A stretch of DNA of 64,000 bases from Tetragonia tetragonoides (GCA_038025085.1 CM076153.1:17521001-17585000), one strand, 5' to 3'; positions 1-13,052 are shown, numbered from the stretch's first letter. Notes: generated by a model from the sequence alone, not told the origin. Program-made: numbers and translations.

Positions 1-1348
1 TAGTCATGAATCTCTAACCTAATAGCATGCTTGAGGGATACTTCATCCATGCTCCTTACGGATAGAATTAGAGGCATATAACAAGTGGGAGGGAGAATCG
101 AAATGTGGGTCTAATGTAATGTTGGAAAATGTTTATAAGTAAATTTAAATTTTAAACTAAATGTATTTTTACTAATCTGTCGTTATTTTCCGTTTGCTCC
201 ACTATCTAGTTGAAGTGGTTTAAGAGTAACAATGTTACTGTTGCTGAAGATTCCATGCATCCACTTTTCACCTTATTCTAAGACTTTGTCCTATTAACTA
301 GGGAGACAAATCAACCACTTTGACTGGCTAAGTGTTTCAAGTGTTTGAATTTCTATAAATGAATTTTATTGTTATTGTCGAGAGACACACAGCTTTTACA
401 CACTAAATATTTTACTATCTAAAAACTACAATCAGTATTTGCTTATTGCTATCACTCTCAGCCATAAACTAAAACACAGACTATTATATTTCAGTTTATA
501 TATTTTATAAGAGCATCTGGTGTTCATTGGTTCGGGGGTCTTTCGCTGCAATCAAACGATCTAACGGGTTGACGTATCTTGGGAGAGAAGCGTATTAAAT
601 TACAAAGTACCAGTGCAGTGGGGCTTTTCTCTCTAAGGATAGCGCATTGCGTGCTTCAACTCAGGCTATTTAAAAATCATTCTCTGAACTCTTTAACTCT
701 TAAGTTTATTTAATTGTTGTTCATTGTATTGTTTACAGTGTGATTGATAGACGTACTACTACCCGTCTTTTGTATTGCATTACTATTTTCTAACAATCTT
801 AGAGAGAAAACTTAGTAGTATTTCACAATTGAAGATTTGAAGGTACAATAAGGTGTTGATCAACATACAATGGCCTTGTTTGTATACCAAATTGTTGGCC
901 AGCTTTTTGGGATATTGGATTGTTTGACTCAATGACGTCAATCCATTTACCCAAAAATAGTGTTTGGTGAGTAGCTTTTATGGCAGCTTGTTTGTCCAAA
1001 CAATCTGCAAAATGAAAATTTGCACCCCCTCCCCGCGTTTCACCTTGGCTTGTTATGGATAATTAGCATATTTGACCATTAATCCAACTTGAGCACATAT
1101 TTAAAAAAATATCATTGCTTCTTTTTTTGTTGATGATAATTGAAATGGGTCAATATCCAATTTCAGCGTGTATGAATCATTGTTCTTTTTGAGGGAAAGG
1201 GTGGGTTAGTACGTAACAAGAGGGTGATGGGTTTTATTTAATTTTTTTCTTTTTTTGATAAAATTGAATGATAGATTTTTTATTTTAAACTTTTTTGGGT
1301 TAGACCATTTATAGCTCAATATCAATATTACAAAAATAAATCAATTGG
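1..1348. other. Non-coding flank with no supported gene
   Basis: No reading frame here looks like a protein. The stretch is AT-rich. Around 840-1030 it has repeated TTGG/CCAA-rich words resembling decayed MITE DNA, but I could not define paired ends or a target duplication. Around 520-680 there is a GC-richer block that may be an old LTR remnant; this is only an impression. Confidence 0.4.
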
Positions 1349-1951
1349 TTGCAGAAATATGATCCACGCTCAGTTAGATTTTTGCCTGAAGGGATATCAA
1401 ATGATTCCCCTATCCATATCACTTTGTCTACTAGCACTCAGCAAAGGAAAGGGAGGTTTAGATTCTTTGATATGTGGAGTAAACACCCCAAGTTCTTGAG
1501 TATGGTTGAGCAAGCATGGGGAGGGATGACTAAGGGTACAAAATGTTTCAGCTTTGCAACAAATTAAAGCAGTGAGAGTTTCCCTGACAAAGTTGAATAA
1601 ATTAGAATTTTCTGATATTCTATCTCGAGTTGAGGTTGCTAGAAGCAAAATGTTAGTAGCTCAGACTTGTGCTAACAACTGTCCAGTAGATACACAGCTG
1701 CAGATAACATAGAAAGAAGCTAGAAGTCAGTGTTGGGAATTAAACTATGCAACAGAATCATTCCTTAAGCAGAAAAGTAAAATGAGGTGGGTACAACTTG
1801 GTGATGATAATACTCAATTCTTCCATGCACTGATGAAGCAGAGAAACCATAGAAATAGAGTTTACAGTCTGAAAACCACAGATGGGGTTGAACTTACTGG
1901 AAATGAGCAAGTTTTTGAAGAATTAATATCCTTTTACAGAGGAATGCTGGG

Positions 1952-2752
1952 GTGAAAGAAGAGACAATGGTGCATGCAACTGAGTTTATTTTTCAAGCTG
2001 GCAATATTTTAACAACTGAACAACAGTTGCAGTTGATTGCACATGTCAACTACAAAGAGATTAAATCTGCCATGTTCTCTATAGATGGTAATAAGAGTCC
2101 TGGACCAGATGGATTCACTAGTGGATTCTTCAAGGACACTTGGGAGGTAACTGGTGAAGATGTTTGTTCTGTTGTACAGGATTTCTTTAACTCGGGGAAG
2201 ATGTTAAAACAGATAAATGCAACTACTATTTGCCTGGTCCCTAAGGTACAAAACCCTGAATTTGCATCTGATTTTCGCCCCATTGCATGTTGTAATACAA
2301 TTTATAAATGTATTTCCAAGGTGTTGTCTAGTAGGCTATCTAAAATCTTGCCTGACTTGGTTTCCCTGAACCAAGGTGCTTTTGTTGCAAATAGATCCAT
2401 AGTGCATAATATAATGGTATGCCAGGACCTCATTAGGCACTATAGGAGGAAAAATACATCTGCTAGGTGTTTGATGAAGATAGATTTGAGAAAGGCCTAT
2501 GATACTATACACTGGGATTTCCTGTCTGAGATGCTTATAGGCTATGGATTCCCACTGAAGTTTAGTAATTGGGTGATGTCATGTATACAAAGTGCAAGCT
2601 TTTCTGTAAGCTTGAATGGGGAGCGTAAGGGTTATTTTGAAGCAAAACGTGGTATAAGGCAAGGAGATCCAATTTCACCTCTGATATTTGTGTTGGTGAT
2701 GGAATTCCTGTCTAGGCTGTTGAAGATAGTGAGTCAGACCTCTGATTTTTAA
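1952..2752 (+). pseudogene. LINE reverse transcriptase core (fragment)
   Basis: This is the longest open piece of the LINE. In order it shows the NKSPGPDGF motif of the RT finger region, the FRPIACCNTIYK block, the KIDLRKAYDTIHWDFL catalytic A block (first Asp present), and RQGDPISPLIFVLVME. The second catalytic block, FADD, lies just downstream near 2797-2808 but in another frame after a stop at 2750. The product would have copied LINE RNA at a nicked target in the nucleus. No functional protein is expected from this copy. Confidence 0.88.
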
Positions 2753-2989
2753 TTCTACCCTATGTGCAAGTCAGAACAACTAATCATCTGTGCTTTGCAG
2801 ATGATCTTATGGTGTTATGTAAAGCAAATAGGAAGTTTGTGACAAAAATTATGGAGAGCTTTTCATACTTCTCTCAAGTCACAGGTTTGAAAGCAAACCA
2901 GGAGAAATCCCCATTTATTTTGTTGGTGTAAATGAGACAGTGAAGAATGATTTTAAACTGCTGTCAGGTTTTCAAGAGGGTCCTTCCCT

Positions 2990-4105
2990 ATGAGATATCT
3001 AGGGGTTACACTTTCTCCCTTAAAGTGGAACAAACTAGATTGTGCATGCTTGGTTGAGAAGATTACTAAGAGATTGCATATTTGGGCATCAAAAAGCTTG
3101 TCTTATGCTGGTAGGGCTCAACTGATCAATTCAGTCCTTATGTCTTTGCATGTGTACTGGGCAAGCATTTTCATATTGTCTGCTAGTGTAATTAAAGCAA
3201 TTGAGAAGAAATGTAGAGAGCTTCTATGGACATGTGGGGAACATAAAAGGGGCAATTGTCTGGTTGCATGGGACTTAGTTTGCAGACCCAAGAAACGGGG
3301 TGGTCTGAATTTCAAATACTGCAAGATGTTCAACTATGCCTTAAATGGAAAGCATATATGGGATTTGGCATCTAAAAAAGACAATATGTGGGTGAGGTGG
3401 ATAAATGGGGTTTATTTGAAGAATGAGGAGTGGTGGCAGTATGTCCCTAAAGCAGATAGTAGCTGGCCTGGCTTAAACTGAATAAAAACAATCATATGTT
3501 TGAGCAGGCCTATACAGGTGGAACTGCATGGTCATTAACAGCACATGGGGTTTACACAGTGCAAAGTGGATACAGTCTTTTGGCAGGGAGAGCTCCCAAA
3601 ATTGAGACATGCTAATCTCATTTGGGGGTCTCTTACCATGCCAAGGCACAACTTTTGTCTTTGGTTAGCACAAGCAAATCGGCTACTCACAAAACACAGA
3701 ATAAAAAGAATGGGATTTTTGATAGGAAGCTCTTTTGTGTTTTGTCAGCAACAAGGGGAAACTCACAAGCACTTATTCTTTGAATGCCCAAGATCACAAT
3801 CACTGGTGGGAGGAGTTAAAAATTGGCTAGGATGTAATGCAGCAGCTAACAGCATTGGTGGGTTACTTAACTGGACAAGAAGGCAGAAGGGCAGCAAGCT
3901 CAGCAGAGGCATCTATGCTGCTGCAGTAGTTGCTCTAACCTACTGGATATGGAGGACCAGAAATGATGAATGCTTCAGGGAGGGCACAATCACTGATGAA
4001 ACTATTATACAACAGGTGAAGTTTGCTGTAAGGGCACGCTTTGCAGGCAGAGCATTGAAGAAGTGCACGAGATTAGAAAAACTATTACTAGATAGAGTGT
4101 TGTAG
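2990..4105 (+). pseudogene. LINE ORF2 C-terminal region (post-RT and zf-RVT pieces)
   Basis: Two open pieces (2990-3481 and 3545-4105) are separated by a stop at 3479-3481. The first has the MRYLGVTLSPLKW and LSYAGRAQLI blocks that follow the RT palm in plant LINEs, then CRPKKRGGLNFK. The second has the zinc-binding-type zf-RVT pattern (FCQQQGETHKHLFFECP) and the later YWIWRTRNDECF block. The frame ends at 4105, four bases before the LTR junction, so the natural end of the ORF is close. Confidence 0.85.
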
Positions 4106-4108
4106 AGG

Positions 4109-5633
4109 TGACACTATCCGCAAGTGTACGGAAATGTCAAAGTAATATATAAGATATCGTGTCCCAAGAGAGCGAGGATTTCGATTACCGAATTCTCTAA
4201 AATCGAGAAAGCTAAGCAAATTCGAGTAATTGTGATGTTGATTCAATTTAACTAGACCTAAAGCTAAGCTAAGATGACAAACTAAGATGAGAGAAAAGGA
4301 TAATCACAATTGTAAAATCAAGGATTAAAGGTATAGTTGGGGGTTCACCCAACAAATGACGATCTAATGCAATAGATGATAAAACGACATGCAATCGAAT
4401 GAGCAATTGTGTAGTGATACTAGGTCAATCAATGACTAAGGGCCTCTCTCAAGGTCTCCAAAGAAATACCCAATTCTACCCTTCCACCTATTTTCATGGG
4501 GTCAAGCTTTATTGGGCTCATTAAGCAACACCTAGCACAAGCATCTCCAAAAGGAAATCTACCTACTTTCGTGGTTGAATCCATTTGTTTAGTCAATGAA
4601 ACTCCTATGATTACCTTACCCCCTTTCGGTTTTAAGTTAACCACACAAAAGATAAGCCAAGTTCTCACTTAGACATTTTATCAAACACTTGGAGTTCACA
4701 AAGCTAAATGCACAATAACCTATTCAATCACAATATATTCACATCATCCAAGCATCAAAACACCATAGTTGGGCTAATCCCAACTCTAATAAGAGAGATT
4801 AGCCAATAAAAATCATAAGATTAAGCAAAATAAACTTCAAAATGACAATACCCATTAATATTCAACAACAAAGATTTAAACTTGCAAGTATTGATAGAAA
4901 GAGAGAGGAGAGAGAAAACTTACAATCAAATACTAAGGATTAAGGAGTTGATTAACACTAATTATAAAAGTTTGCACTCACTAAGGATACTAATCTCACT
5001 ACTTGAGAGTGTTTGTTCAAGAACCCTAGCAAATTAGGCTAAGATGAGATAATAGGATCCCGTATAAAAGGGGTATTTATAGCTCAAGGATCGCGCGCGC
5101 GAGAGTGCAAAAAGCTGGGTGAAAAACGACCAAAATGACCAAAAATGGCCCAGGTCGTTTTTCAGCTGCTCTGGCAGTTTTTCAGCTACAGCAAGCGTTG
5201 GAAAGCTTGCTGAGGTGAAACAGGGGTTTTTCTTCCCCCGTTTTTCTCATGGTTTGGTCGTTTTTTCCTTCTGACGCATTTTCAGCAGTCTTGCACTTCT
5301 ATTTGGCATAAATGTAAAACACGAACATTGTAGCTCTGTTTATTAGCTTTTCATAGCACTTTGAATCACTTGATTTGGAGCTCATATGAAGATCCTATGG
5401 ACAAAATACTGAAGAAGTGTCCAAACTTTGTCCTTAGTTCTTCCCATCTTGTAAGTGCCCTTGTATCTCTTGAGAGTTGGGTCTAAAATGAGCATATGTG
5501 CACACAATACACCAAAAACATAAAAAGGAACAAGAGAAACAAATTTCAAGCTAAAAGGACATGGAACACACACTAAATCAAACAATTTGGGGTATAAATC
5601 ATCACAAAATATGCAACAAATTCATGTTTATCA
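4109..5633 (-). repeat. 3' LTR of the minus-strand element
   Basis: About 1.5 kb and highly similar to 8625-10009; shared stretches include the region of the (C/T)GCGCGCGAGAG words near 5092 and 9522. On the minus strand it starts with TG (5633) and ends with CA-like bases at 4109. The outer end differs slightly from its partner (an extra ACAC-like block near 4110), so the LTRs have diverged since insertion. A block of GCAAGCGTTGGAAAGCTTGC near 5193-5212 forms a strong palindrome. Confidence 0.88.
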
Positions 5634-5645
5634 ACTCCCCCATGC
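5634..5645 (-). other. Polypurine tract before the 3' LTR
   Basis: On the minus strand a GCATGGGGGAG-like tract lies directly before the TGATAAACATG start of the 3' LTR, the normal place for plus-strand priming. Confidence 0.6.
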
Positions 5646-7061
5646 TTATCTTTTGCTTGTCCTCAAGCAAACACCAATCAACAAAACATGCAAGTATATG
5701 AGCTAGCACAAGAGGATCGAGAGATCACCCTCTAAAACTTGAGGTACCGAGGTAGAACACCAAACAAGGATATCAAGAGCATGAAAATCTATCGAAGGAA
5801 CAAGTACACCAAAAGATCACATAAGCTCCAATATGCGGCGATAATTCAAATAGTCACAAGCATGAAAGCACTCAACCAACTCGATAATCCCACTCAAAAC
5901 GTGAAACAAATTAGTCCGATAGACCCTCACTTTAGGAAGTGTGGATCACTGAAACTCAACTGTGTTTGGGGAAATAATCATTTGACACTCAAGATTCAAA
6001 CATAGGTGGTATCTTACCCTAAGCTTGCCTATCTTCTAAAATCTCTATCGTTAGATGACAACTCCACATGCAAAGATCAGGAGGACTTTTGGGTTGTAAT
6101 GAGGCTTAGGGTAAGGTGGGGATACATTTGGGATGTGGGCTTAGAGTCAAAAAGACTTAATGAAAATACAAACAACCTCTCAATCCTCGCAAAAGATCAA
6201 GGGGGTGCAAAAACATCTCCACAAATCAAAAACGCCAATTCCAACCTTATATATCAACCATTAAACCAACCTTTTTCAAAACACTAACAAAATCTAACAT
6301 TAGAAGTATCGGGGCAAGATAATTTCGATTAAATGAGATATAAGCCCTTCTTCTACCTCTAGAAGGTTCATTTGACTCTTTTTTTTCTTTTTTTTCTTTT
6401 TTTTTTTACAAAGCTTATTCAAGCTCAAAGTTAACCATCATCCCTCCATTTTTCACCAAAAGCACCCCCATGCTCATCTTTTACTCCATTTCACAATTCA
6501 ATACTCAACCCAATGAGAGAGATAAGTTACACTAGTCTTAGACTCGGGAGAGGAAAAACGTGTTTGGGAAAAGAGGGCATATAGCATAGTTCATCAAGAA
6601 AAATGCATAAGCTCAAAGGGGCTCCAAAGCGATAAAATGATGCGTTAGGTAGGCAATTTTGGCTTAAAGTAGCTTAAGAACAAGTAACAAATGAATGCAT
6701 CCGTCCTACCAATGCAAAAAATGGGTGCCAAGCACAACTTTGACCAAGAATTAAGGCAAGTTCTAGAAGATTAACCACCATTGTGAATCCAAAACACTCA
6801 TGAAAGACCAACAACCAAAAGAGATGTGTCAATTTTTAAGGCTCGAGATATCACCGGTTAAATGTCTATCACACCAATTATGTCACGATTATAAGTGAGA
6901 TTATCAAGTGATTGAAGAAATGTTTACATACAAAGGGCCAAGAGAATAAAAAGCCAAACGAGGAACCATGCCAAACTTTCGGGATTGCATCTCAAAAGTA
7001 TCATGCTCTCTCTACCACAAGTCGAATCCCGACCAAGAGCATCACAAATAATCATAAAGGG

Positions 7062-7065
<4 letters not shown>

Positions 7066-7117
<52 letters not shown>
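7066..7117. repeat. (CT)n microsatellite, 26 units
   Basis: An uninterrupted CT dinucleotide run inside the LTR element. The Ser-Leu and Arg-Glu reading frames across it are artefacts of the repeat. Confidence 0.97.
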
Positions 7118-7120
<3 letters not shown>

Positions 7121-8105
7121 TTTTCAATTTTTTTTTTTTGAAATAATGCAACCTAGATGATATGCAAGCCTAAACATGCTCAATGCAATCTAAATGATAA
7201 TTTCTACAAAGTCATGCAATTAAATGGGTTAAACATTTAAATGCAACCTAACATGCTCTTATATGCAAATATTCAACAAGAGTAATCACCACATCCACAA
7301 CATATCAAACCATCACAACACCATCAATTCACCAACCACACATCCAACAAAAGCTAGCCACAAACCACCACATGTTATCAATACTCTCCCCCATGCTTAA
7401 ACATTACATTGTCCTCAATGTAAACAAGTAAAGAGAAAGGAGGGGAGGGGCGTGATACTCACAAAATGATTGGCTCTTCAAAATGCTCGGTGGTGGGGAG
7501 ACTTGGGAGTGTGCGTTAAATCATTGTTGATCCGGTGATGACAATGCCTCCTTTGTCATTTGTCCTTTACTTCGAACAATCATCATAGCATGCCAAGGCT
7601 CGTAGCAATTTGTCAAAAGAGCTCGAGTACATCTCTTCAAGGAACAAGTTAGAAGCCATTATCATCACAATATAGTAAGCAATCAATGACTTTCTCGACC
7701 TGTTAAAATCCCTCGAAAAGCCAAAGCAATGAAAAGAAGAACCTTCCCATTGACTCAACTTAATAGTATCCCCATAACTCCTTTTTGGCTTGTAGCTCAT
7801 GATATGATCATCAACCCGATGGGTACAAGAATCATAGATCATAATCACATCATCGAGTTTCACAAAAGCATATGTAAGGGATTTTGGGGGAGGGAAATCA
7901 TTGAAAAGACTTGGATTGGAGAGGGGATCATATTAATATACTCGTTTGACAATGAATCGAGATATTCAAGGTCATAGAACGTGTTATAATATAATTCATC
8001 AATCACCCCTTCCTCAACACAACCCCCAAATGATGACACACTAGCCACTTGAACCACTTGATGCTCGGGCATCTCGGTGTGGGTGATAAATGCATCAACT
8101 TTGGA

Positions 8106-8501
8106 TCACAAATTGCTTAGAGTTTCTTGTAACTCCTCATTGCTCTTTTGTGTTTGAACAATAAATTGTTCCAAAAGAGTCTCCAAGTGTGACTTGGGTT
8201 GGGGAGTTTGCTCTTCTCCATGAATATTGGGATGATCCCAATTATCAAGAGTGTAGTCAACAAAGCAATGTTCATTTTGCTTACTTTGGTAAAGGGTATC
8301 GGCATAACTAGCATTTTCATGACCAAGTTGATGCACATTATCCTTATGTCCAAAGTAACCATAACAATCATAAAAGACATTATGCACATCATATCTATTC
8401 TCATTCATGTAGCCATGTGGGTTATAATTTTCATTACCATAATCACATGAATTCAAATAATAATCACCATACACCTCTTGATGCCATGAAGTTTCCATCA
8501 C
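8106..8501 (-). CDS. Short gag-like ORF of the LTR element (131 aa)
   Basis: The ORF begins about 100 bases after the primer-binding site on the minus strand. Its N-terminal half is very rich in Tyr, Asn, His and Asp. It ends in a predicted helical block with the words ETLLEQFIVQTQKSNEELQE, which resembles the conserved stretch downstream of gag in plant Athila/Tat elements. No zinc knuckle or enzyme follows. The frame stops early at 8106, and two further short frames (7860-8072 and 7567-7863) look like decayed continuation. It probably belongs to a TR-GAG or LARD-like non-autonomous element. A role in packaging is inference. Confidence 0.5.
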   Translation of the reverse strand: MMETSWHQEVYGDYYLNSCDYGNENYNPHGYMNENRYDVHNVFYDCYGYFGHKDNVHQLGHENASYADTLYQSKQNEHCFVDYTLDNWDHPNIHGEEQTPQPKSHLETLLEQFIVQTQKSNEELQETLSNL

Positions 8502-8600
8502 ACAAATGAAGAAGAAAATAAAAATGAAAAATTTAAACCAAAAAAAAGAAAGAAAAGAAAAGAAAAGTTCCTAGTCTATCCCATTCAAGAGTATTTCAAT

Positions 8601-8618
8601 ATCGAAACAACGACGCCA
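8601..8618 (-). other. Primer-binding site (tRNA-Asp type)
   Basis: Minus-strand TGGCGTCGTTG begins seven bases inside the 5' LTR. The 3' end of plant tRNA-Asp predicts TGGCGCCGTTG, so 10 of the first 11 bases agree; the match then fades. This position and sequence fit minus-strand priming in Ty3/Tat-Athila-type elements. Confidence 0.65.
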
Positions 8619-8624
8619 AAAATT

Positions 8625-10009
8625 TGATAGCCCCGCAAGTGCACGGGTATTATCGAATTAATAAATAAGATCGTCTCCACAAGGAGCGAGGCGTTTCGAA
8701 TACCAAAAATCCTAAAATCGAGAAAGCTAAGCAAATTCGAGTAATTGTGATGTTGATTCAATTTAACTAGACCTAAAGCTAAGCTAAGATGACAAACTAA
8801 GATGAGAGGAAAGGATAATCACAATTATAAAATCAAGGATTAAAGGTAGAGTTGGGGGTTCACCCAACTAATGACGATCTAATGCAATAGATGATAAAAT
8901 GACATGCAATCGAATGAGCAATTGTGTAGAGATAATAGGTCAATCAATGACTAAGGGTCTCTCTAAAGGTCACCAAAGAAATACCCAATCCTACTTTCGT
9001 GGCTAAATCTCATTGATAGGTTAGTAATACCCCTCATAATCAACCCTCCCCTTTCGGTTTTAGATTAATTGATCAAAATAAAGTCATAAACTCATTTAGG
9101 CATTTCATCAAACACTTGGGGTACACACTACCAAATAAGCAATTACCCAAATAATAGCATACAAATCATATCATCCAAGCATCAAAACACTATAGTTGGG
9201 CTAATCCCAACTCTACTAAGAGAGATTAGCCAATAAACATCATGAGATTAAGCAAAACAAACTTCATAATGACAATACCCATTAATATTCAACAACAAAG
9301 ATTTAAACTTGCAAGTATTGATGGAAAGAGGGAGGAGAGAGAAAACTTACAACCAAATACTAAGGATTAAGGAGTTGATTAACACTAATTATAAAAGTTT
9401 GCACTCACTAAGGATACTAATCTCACTATTTTAGAGTGTTTGTTCAAGAACCCTAGGAAATTAGGCTAAGATGAGATAATAGGAACCCGTACAAAAGGGG
9501 TATTTATAGCCCAAGGGTCGCGTGCGCGAGAGGGTGAAAAACTGGGTGAAAAACGGCCAAAATGACCAAAAACGGCCCAAGCCGTTTTTCACCTGGTCTG
9601 GCCCTTTTTCACCTGGTTTGGCCCTTTTTCACCTACAGCAAGCGTTGGAAAGCTTGCTGAGGTGAAACAGGGGGTTTTCTTCCCCCGTTTTTCTCATGGT
9701 TTGGCCGTTTTTGACTTCTGATGCATTTTCAGCAGTCTTGCACTTTGATTTGGCAAAAATGTAAAACACGAAAGTTATAGCTCTATTTGTTAGCTTTCCA
9801 CAACACTTTAAATCACTTGATTTGGAGCTCATATGAAGATCCTATGGACAAAATACTGAATAAGTGTCCAAACTTTGTCCTTGGTTCTTCCCATCTTGTA
9901 AATGCCCTTGTATCTCTTGAGAGTTGGGTCTAAAATGAGCATATGTGCACACAATACACCAAAAACGTAAAGAGGAACAACAGAAACAAAATTCAAGCTA
10001 AAAGGAAAA
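8625..10009 (-). repeat. 5' LTR of the minus-strand element, outer end deleted
   Basis: Matches the 4109-5633 LTR until about 10009, then departs abruptly into unrelated sequence, so the TG end of this LTR is gone. It carries a small local duplication near 9594-9630 (CTGG[T/C]..GGCCCTTTTTCACCT twice) that the other LTR lacks. The inner end at 8625 joins directly to the primer-binding site. Confidence 0.87.
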
Positions 10010-13000
10010 CTTATAAGCTAACTAATCGTGGTAGGAAAAAAATCAGGTAGGTGACATGATTGAAAAGTTGAATATTAATGAAAAGCAAGCAAAAAGATGC
10101 CTAGGTGGGGCAGAGGTTAGTCAAAAAGGGCTTTCATATTAAATTATTCTGTGTGTATGTGAAGTTCTGAACAATCCTTGCCTATCACTTATCCAAGATT
10201 GAACTCTCTCGATTCTCAAAAAAAAAGCAAAAGGAATTGTACCATCTGAGCACTCAAAATGAGTGTACTATGGGCAAACGCTAGATTTTCGGGAGAGGTT
10301 TTTGACATAAAAAAATCCTCCCGACAGTGACAAATTTAAAACTTGTAATTTTTTACAAAGCGGGTTGTCTAGACAAACCAGAATTGTGGCATGTTCTTTT
10401 TCTATATTAGGCCTCTTAATATGATGTTTTTGAACGTTTGTAACATTGGGAGGGAGGATTTATAAAACATGATTTTTTTCATTTATGATGTGGCATACCT
10501 AACAACTCAATTAGGAGATTGTAGCATTGAAGATGCTTTTATAGTTGCGCTGCAAACTCTGAGTATATTTGTTATTGAAAGTTTTGCATATGTCGTGTTT
10601 GCTAGTAAAAATGGTCAAGATCTGGATAAAAATATACAATTCGGACTATCGTGGTGATTTAAACTTTAAATGAGACATGTTTTCCCTAGTATATGCTCCC
10701 TACAGAATTTGTTACACAATCTATATTGGGAGTAGCCAACTTGACTTATATGATGATATTTCTCTCTCAATTATTCTGATGTGGGGTAGCAGTCATCACT
10801 CAGTTAACAATATACTGCAATGTTGTAAGTTGTATCTAAACTTAAAGCTTATCAAGAGATGATGTTATTGAAGAGGCTCCTTATGAAGGCTCGTCAAAAA
10901 TGAATTTTGATGGTTCTGTAATTGGTAAGCCAGGGGGCAAGTAGGGTGTGGAGACAGGTGAATGTGAAATACCAACGAAATCTGAAATTCGAGGGGTGTG
11001 CTCTATTGATTTGAGAGTTCAACGGACATGGGAAAAACTATACTAGCAATAGGTTATAGTCACACTGAAAGTAATTATGCGAGTTCAACATCCTTTCTAA
11101 TAGTCTTGATAGCTTTAGTATTGCACGCATTATTTTTAGAGAGAAGAATACATAAGCAGATCAATAAGTTAAGGAATGTGTGAACATATTATAAATTAAC
11201 ATTAAAGACGGAGCCTTGGCCAAGCACAGTCAAGTGTCAAGGTCATTGAAGAATAATGCGAACCAAAATCTTACATGAAAAAGGTGGATGAAGAAATACA
11301 AACATATACTCTTATCGTCCCAAAATCAATTCCATTGTGTAATAATTGAATACAATTACACAATACAATATGTCAATATGTTATAATTAGATGTTTTTAG
11401 AAAGGCTGGGATGGACTCCATATACACCCACACATACAACACTTAAAAAATTAAACTTCCCAACAAGAATGACTTAAATCACACCTAAAATCCGATAGAT
11501 AATGATAAAATTGACAACAACCACGAGGACTCATACACAAAGACTAGGAACTTTTAAAAAAGATAACTTGAGTAGTTATTTGGAGCGTTTATAAGCTGCA
11601 CCTACTTTCCAACTTTTGCCCCTAATATTCTGCATTAATAATGGAATACGTTAGCATAACTGCTTAACGTAAATCCTAAATTACTAAACGCAAATCTTCT
11701 TGTCACAATACTTTCAAAATACTCTTTTTATTTGACAGACAACCTCATACCTCTGATTATTTTTTCTCTCAAATCTTTGTGCAATCTTCCATTCTGTCCA
11801 TTGTAAATCACTCACCATGGATGAATGAGACTTTGACAACACTTTCCATGTAATTATTAATGATATTTAAATAACAGTTTGAATTAAAAATTAAACTTTT
11901 GTTAAAATATTCATTGTTTAGGGTTTTGGGTGGTGGCTGAGTGGCGATGGGTGAGTGGCGGGTGGAGTTCGACAGATGGTGGTTGCATATCTTATGGGCT
12001 TGGGTCCAAGATCTTCTTCAGCAATCTTCACACAATTGATGAGAACCAATTAGGAAGTTAGAAGTCCACATTGCCAATCTTTCGATATATCTCCATCAAA
12101 ATTGAAACTTGAAATGACAATAAGTAGATGACCCCTAATTCGACACCTTCAAAAAGTGGATGTCGTGTGGTGGTGCGTCGGTCGGTGGCGGTGACAGTGG
12201 GTGACGTTGTATTACTTAGGAGATTACCAGTGACTGTTGCATATTGACTATTGAGAATGAGAAAATCACTAGGCACATGTTTTCTAGGTTGGAAGGGGGC
12301 AATACAGGGATACTTTCACTTTAATGGTTTATTTGCGTTGCCTTGAGCCAATGAGTTGTTGAATCAATTGAATAATTAATGAATACATTATTTTAGTACT
12401 GTGATATTGAATCATTGACTCCGTTGTTTTACGGTGGGAGAGAGAGAAAGGACTCACAAGAAAGAGGGAATTGGGACGGCTACTGCCGATAGTACAAATC
12501 AAGAAAAACAAGCATAAAAACAAATGGAGCACAAAACATCGTAGAATTAATACTCAGCAGAAAGAAGAGCCAAATTTTGATCCACCTACCACCTACCACC
12601 TGCCATCATAATCTTTTAGTTTTTCCAATGGCCAAACAAACACTTATCCCAGTTTTTTCAAGTTGCATAGAGATGGAACGACAGAGTAAGATGAGAGGAA
12701 GAGGAAGAGGGGTGGGAATATGACAAGGGTATTTGGGGAAAAAAATTTCGTTAAGTAATTTTGGATTTACATTTAACAATCCCCTAAGTCAGGTGATAGA
12801 AAAATTATGCAATAAGTCTTGTGTAGGGCGAACTTATCCCATGAGGCGTGGGAGGGAGAGAGGGGGCAGAGGAGAGAGCAAAAAAAGGGAAGGAGCAAAT
12901 GTGTGAGGCCCTATCCGATAGATCCGTCCTATACAAGTTTTTGTGTTAATAATGTATCTCATATTGTCCTGCCTTTAATTCGTTTTATACTTTTCAGCTA

Positions 13001-13052
13001 CAACTAGTACGTCCACTTTTAAATTAATTAATATGATGACAAGACTTTTGAA
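10010..13052. other. Relic intergenic DNA, no supported gene
   Basis: Only short unsupported frames occur (for example near 10469-10657). An imperfect inverted pair, near 11662-11695 and 12750-12783 (sharing the core GTAAATCC), brackets about 1.1 kb that may be an old DNA transposon. Around 12170-12200 there is a GGTGGCGGTGAC-rich block without coding signs. Confidence 0.45.

Larger units (their letters stand above)
1349..4108 (+). mobile_element. Degenerate plant LINE (L1/RTE-type ORF2), 5'-truncated and interrupted at its 3' end
   Basis: The order of parts is that of a plant LINE ORF2: the tail of the endonuclease (1349-1530), a linker, reverse transcriptase (1952-2900), the post-RT region (2990-3481) and the C-terminal Cys/His zf-RVT region (3545-4105). 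Most of the endonuclease is missing. Its usual SDHSP motif reads SNDSP, so the catalytic His is lost. Stops and frameshifts separate the pieces (for example near 1540, 1710, 1955, 2752 and 2930), so the copy is dead. No 3' UTR or poly(A) follows. At 4109 the sequence passes straight into the end of an LTR, which indicates that the LTR element inserted into the LINE tail or caused its loss. Confidence 0.9.
4109..10009 (-). mobile_element. Non-autonomous Ty3-type LTR retrotransposon, minus strand
   Basis: Two long direct repeats (4109-5633 and 8625-10009) flank about 3 kb. Read on the minus strand, the 5' LTR ends in CTATCA at 8625 and is followed by a primer-binding site resembling the tRNA-Asp 3' end. 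A purine tract precedes the 3' LTR, which starts TGATAAACATG at 5633. The internal part has only one short gag-like ORF. I see no protease, RT, RNase H or integrase, so it would depend on enzymes of a related Ty3/Athila-Tat element. The outer end of the 5' LTR is missing: the match to the other LTR stops near 10009, about 75 bp short. No target duplication could therefore be checked. Confidence 0.88.

Noticed and set aside
6912..7160. Frames with Ser-Leu or Arg-Glu repeats
   Set aside because: They are translations of the (CT)n microsatellite at 7066-7117.
10469..10862. Two short plus frames
   Set aside because: About 60 codons each, no domain, AT-rich chance frames.
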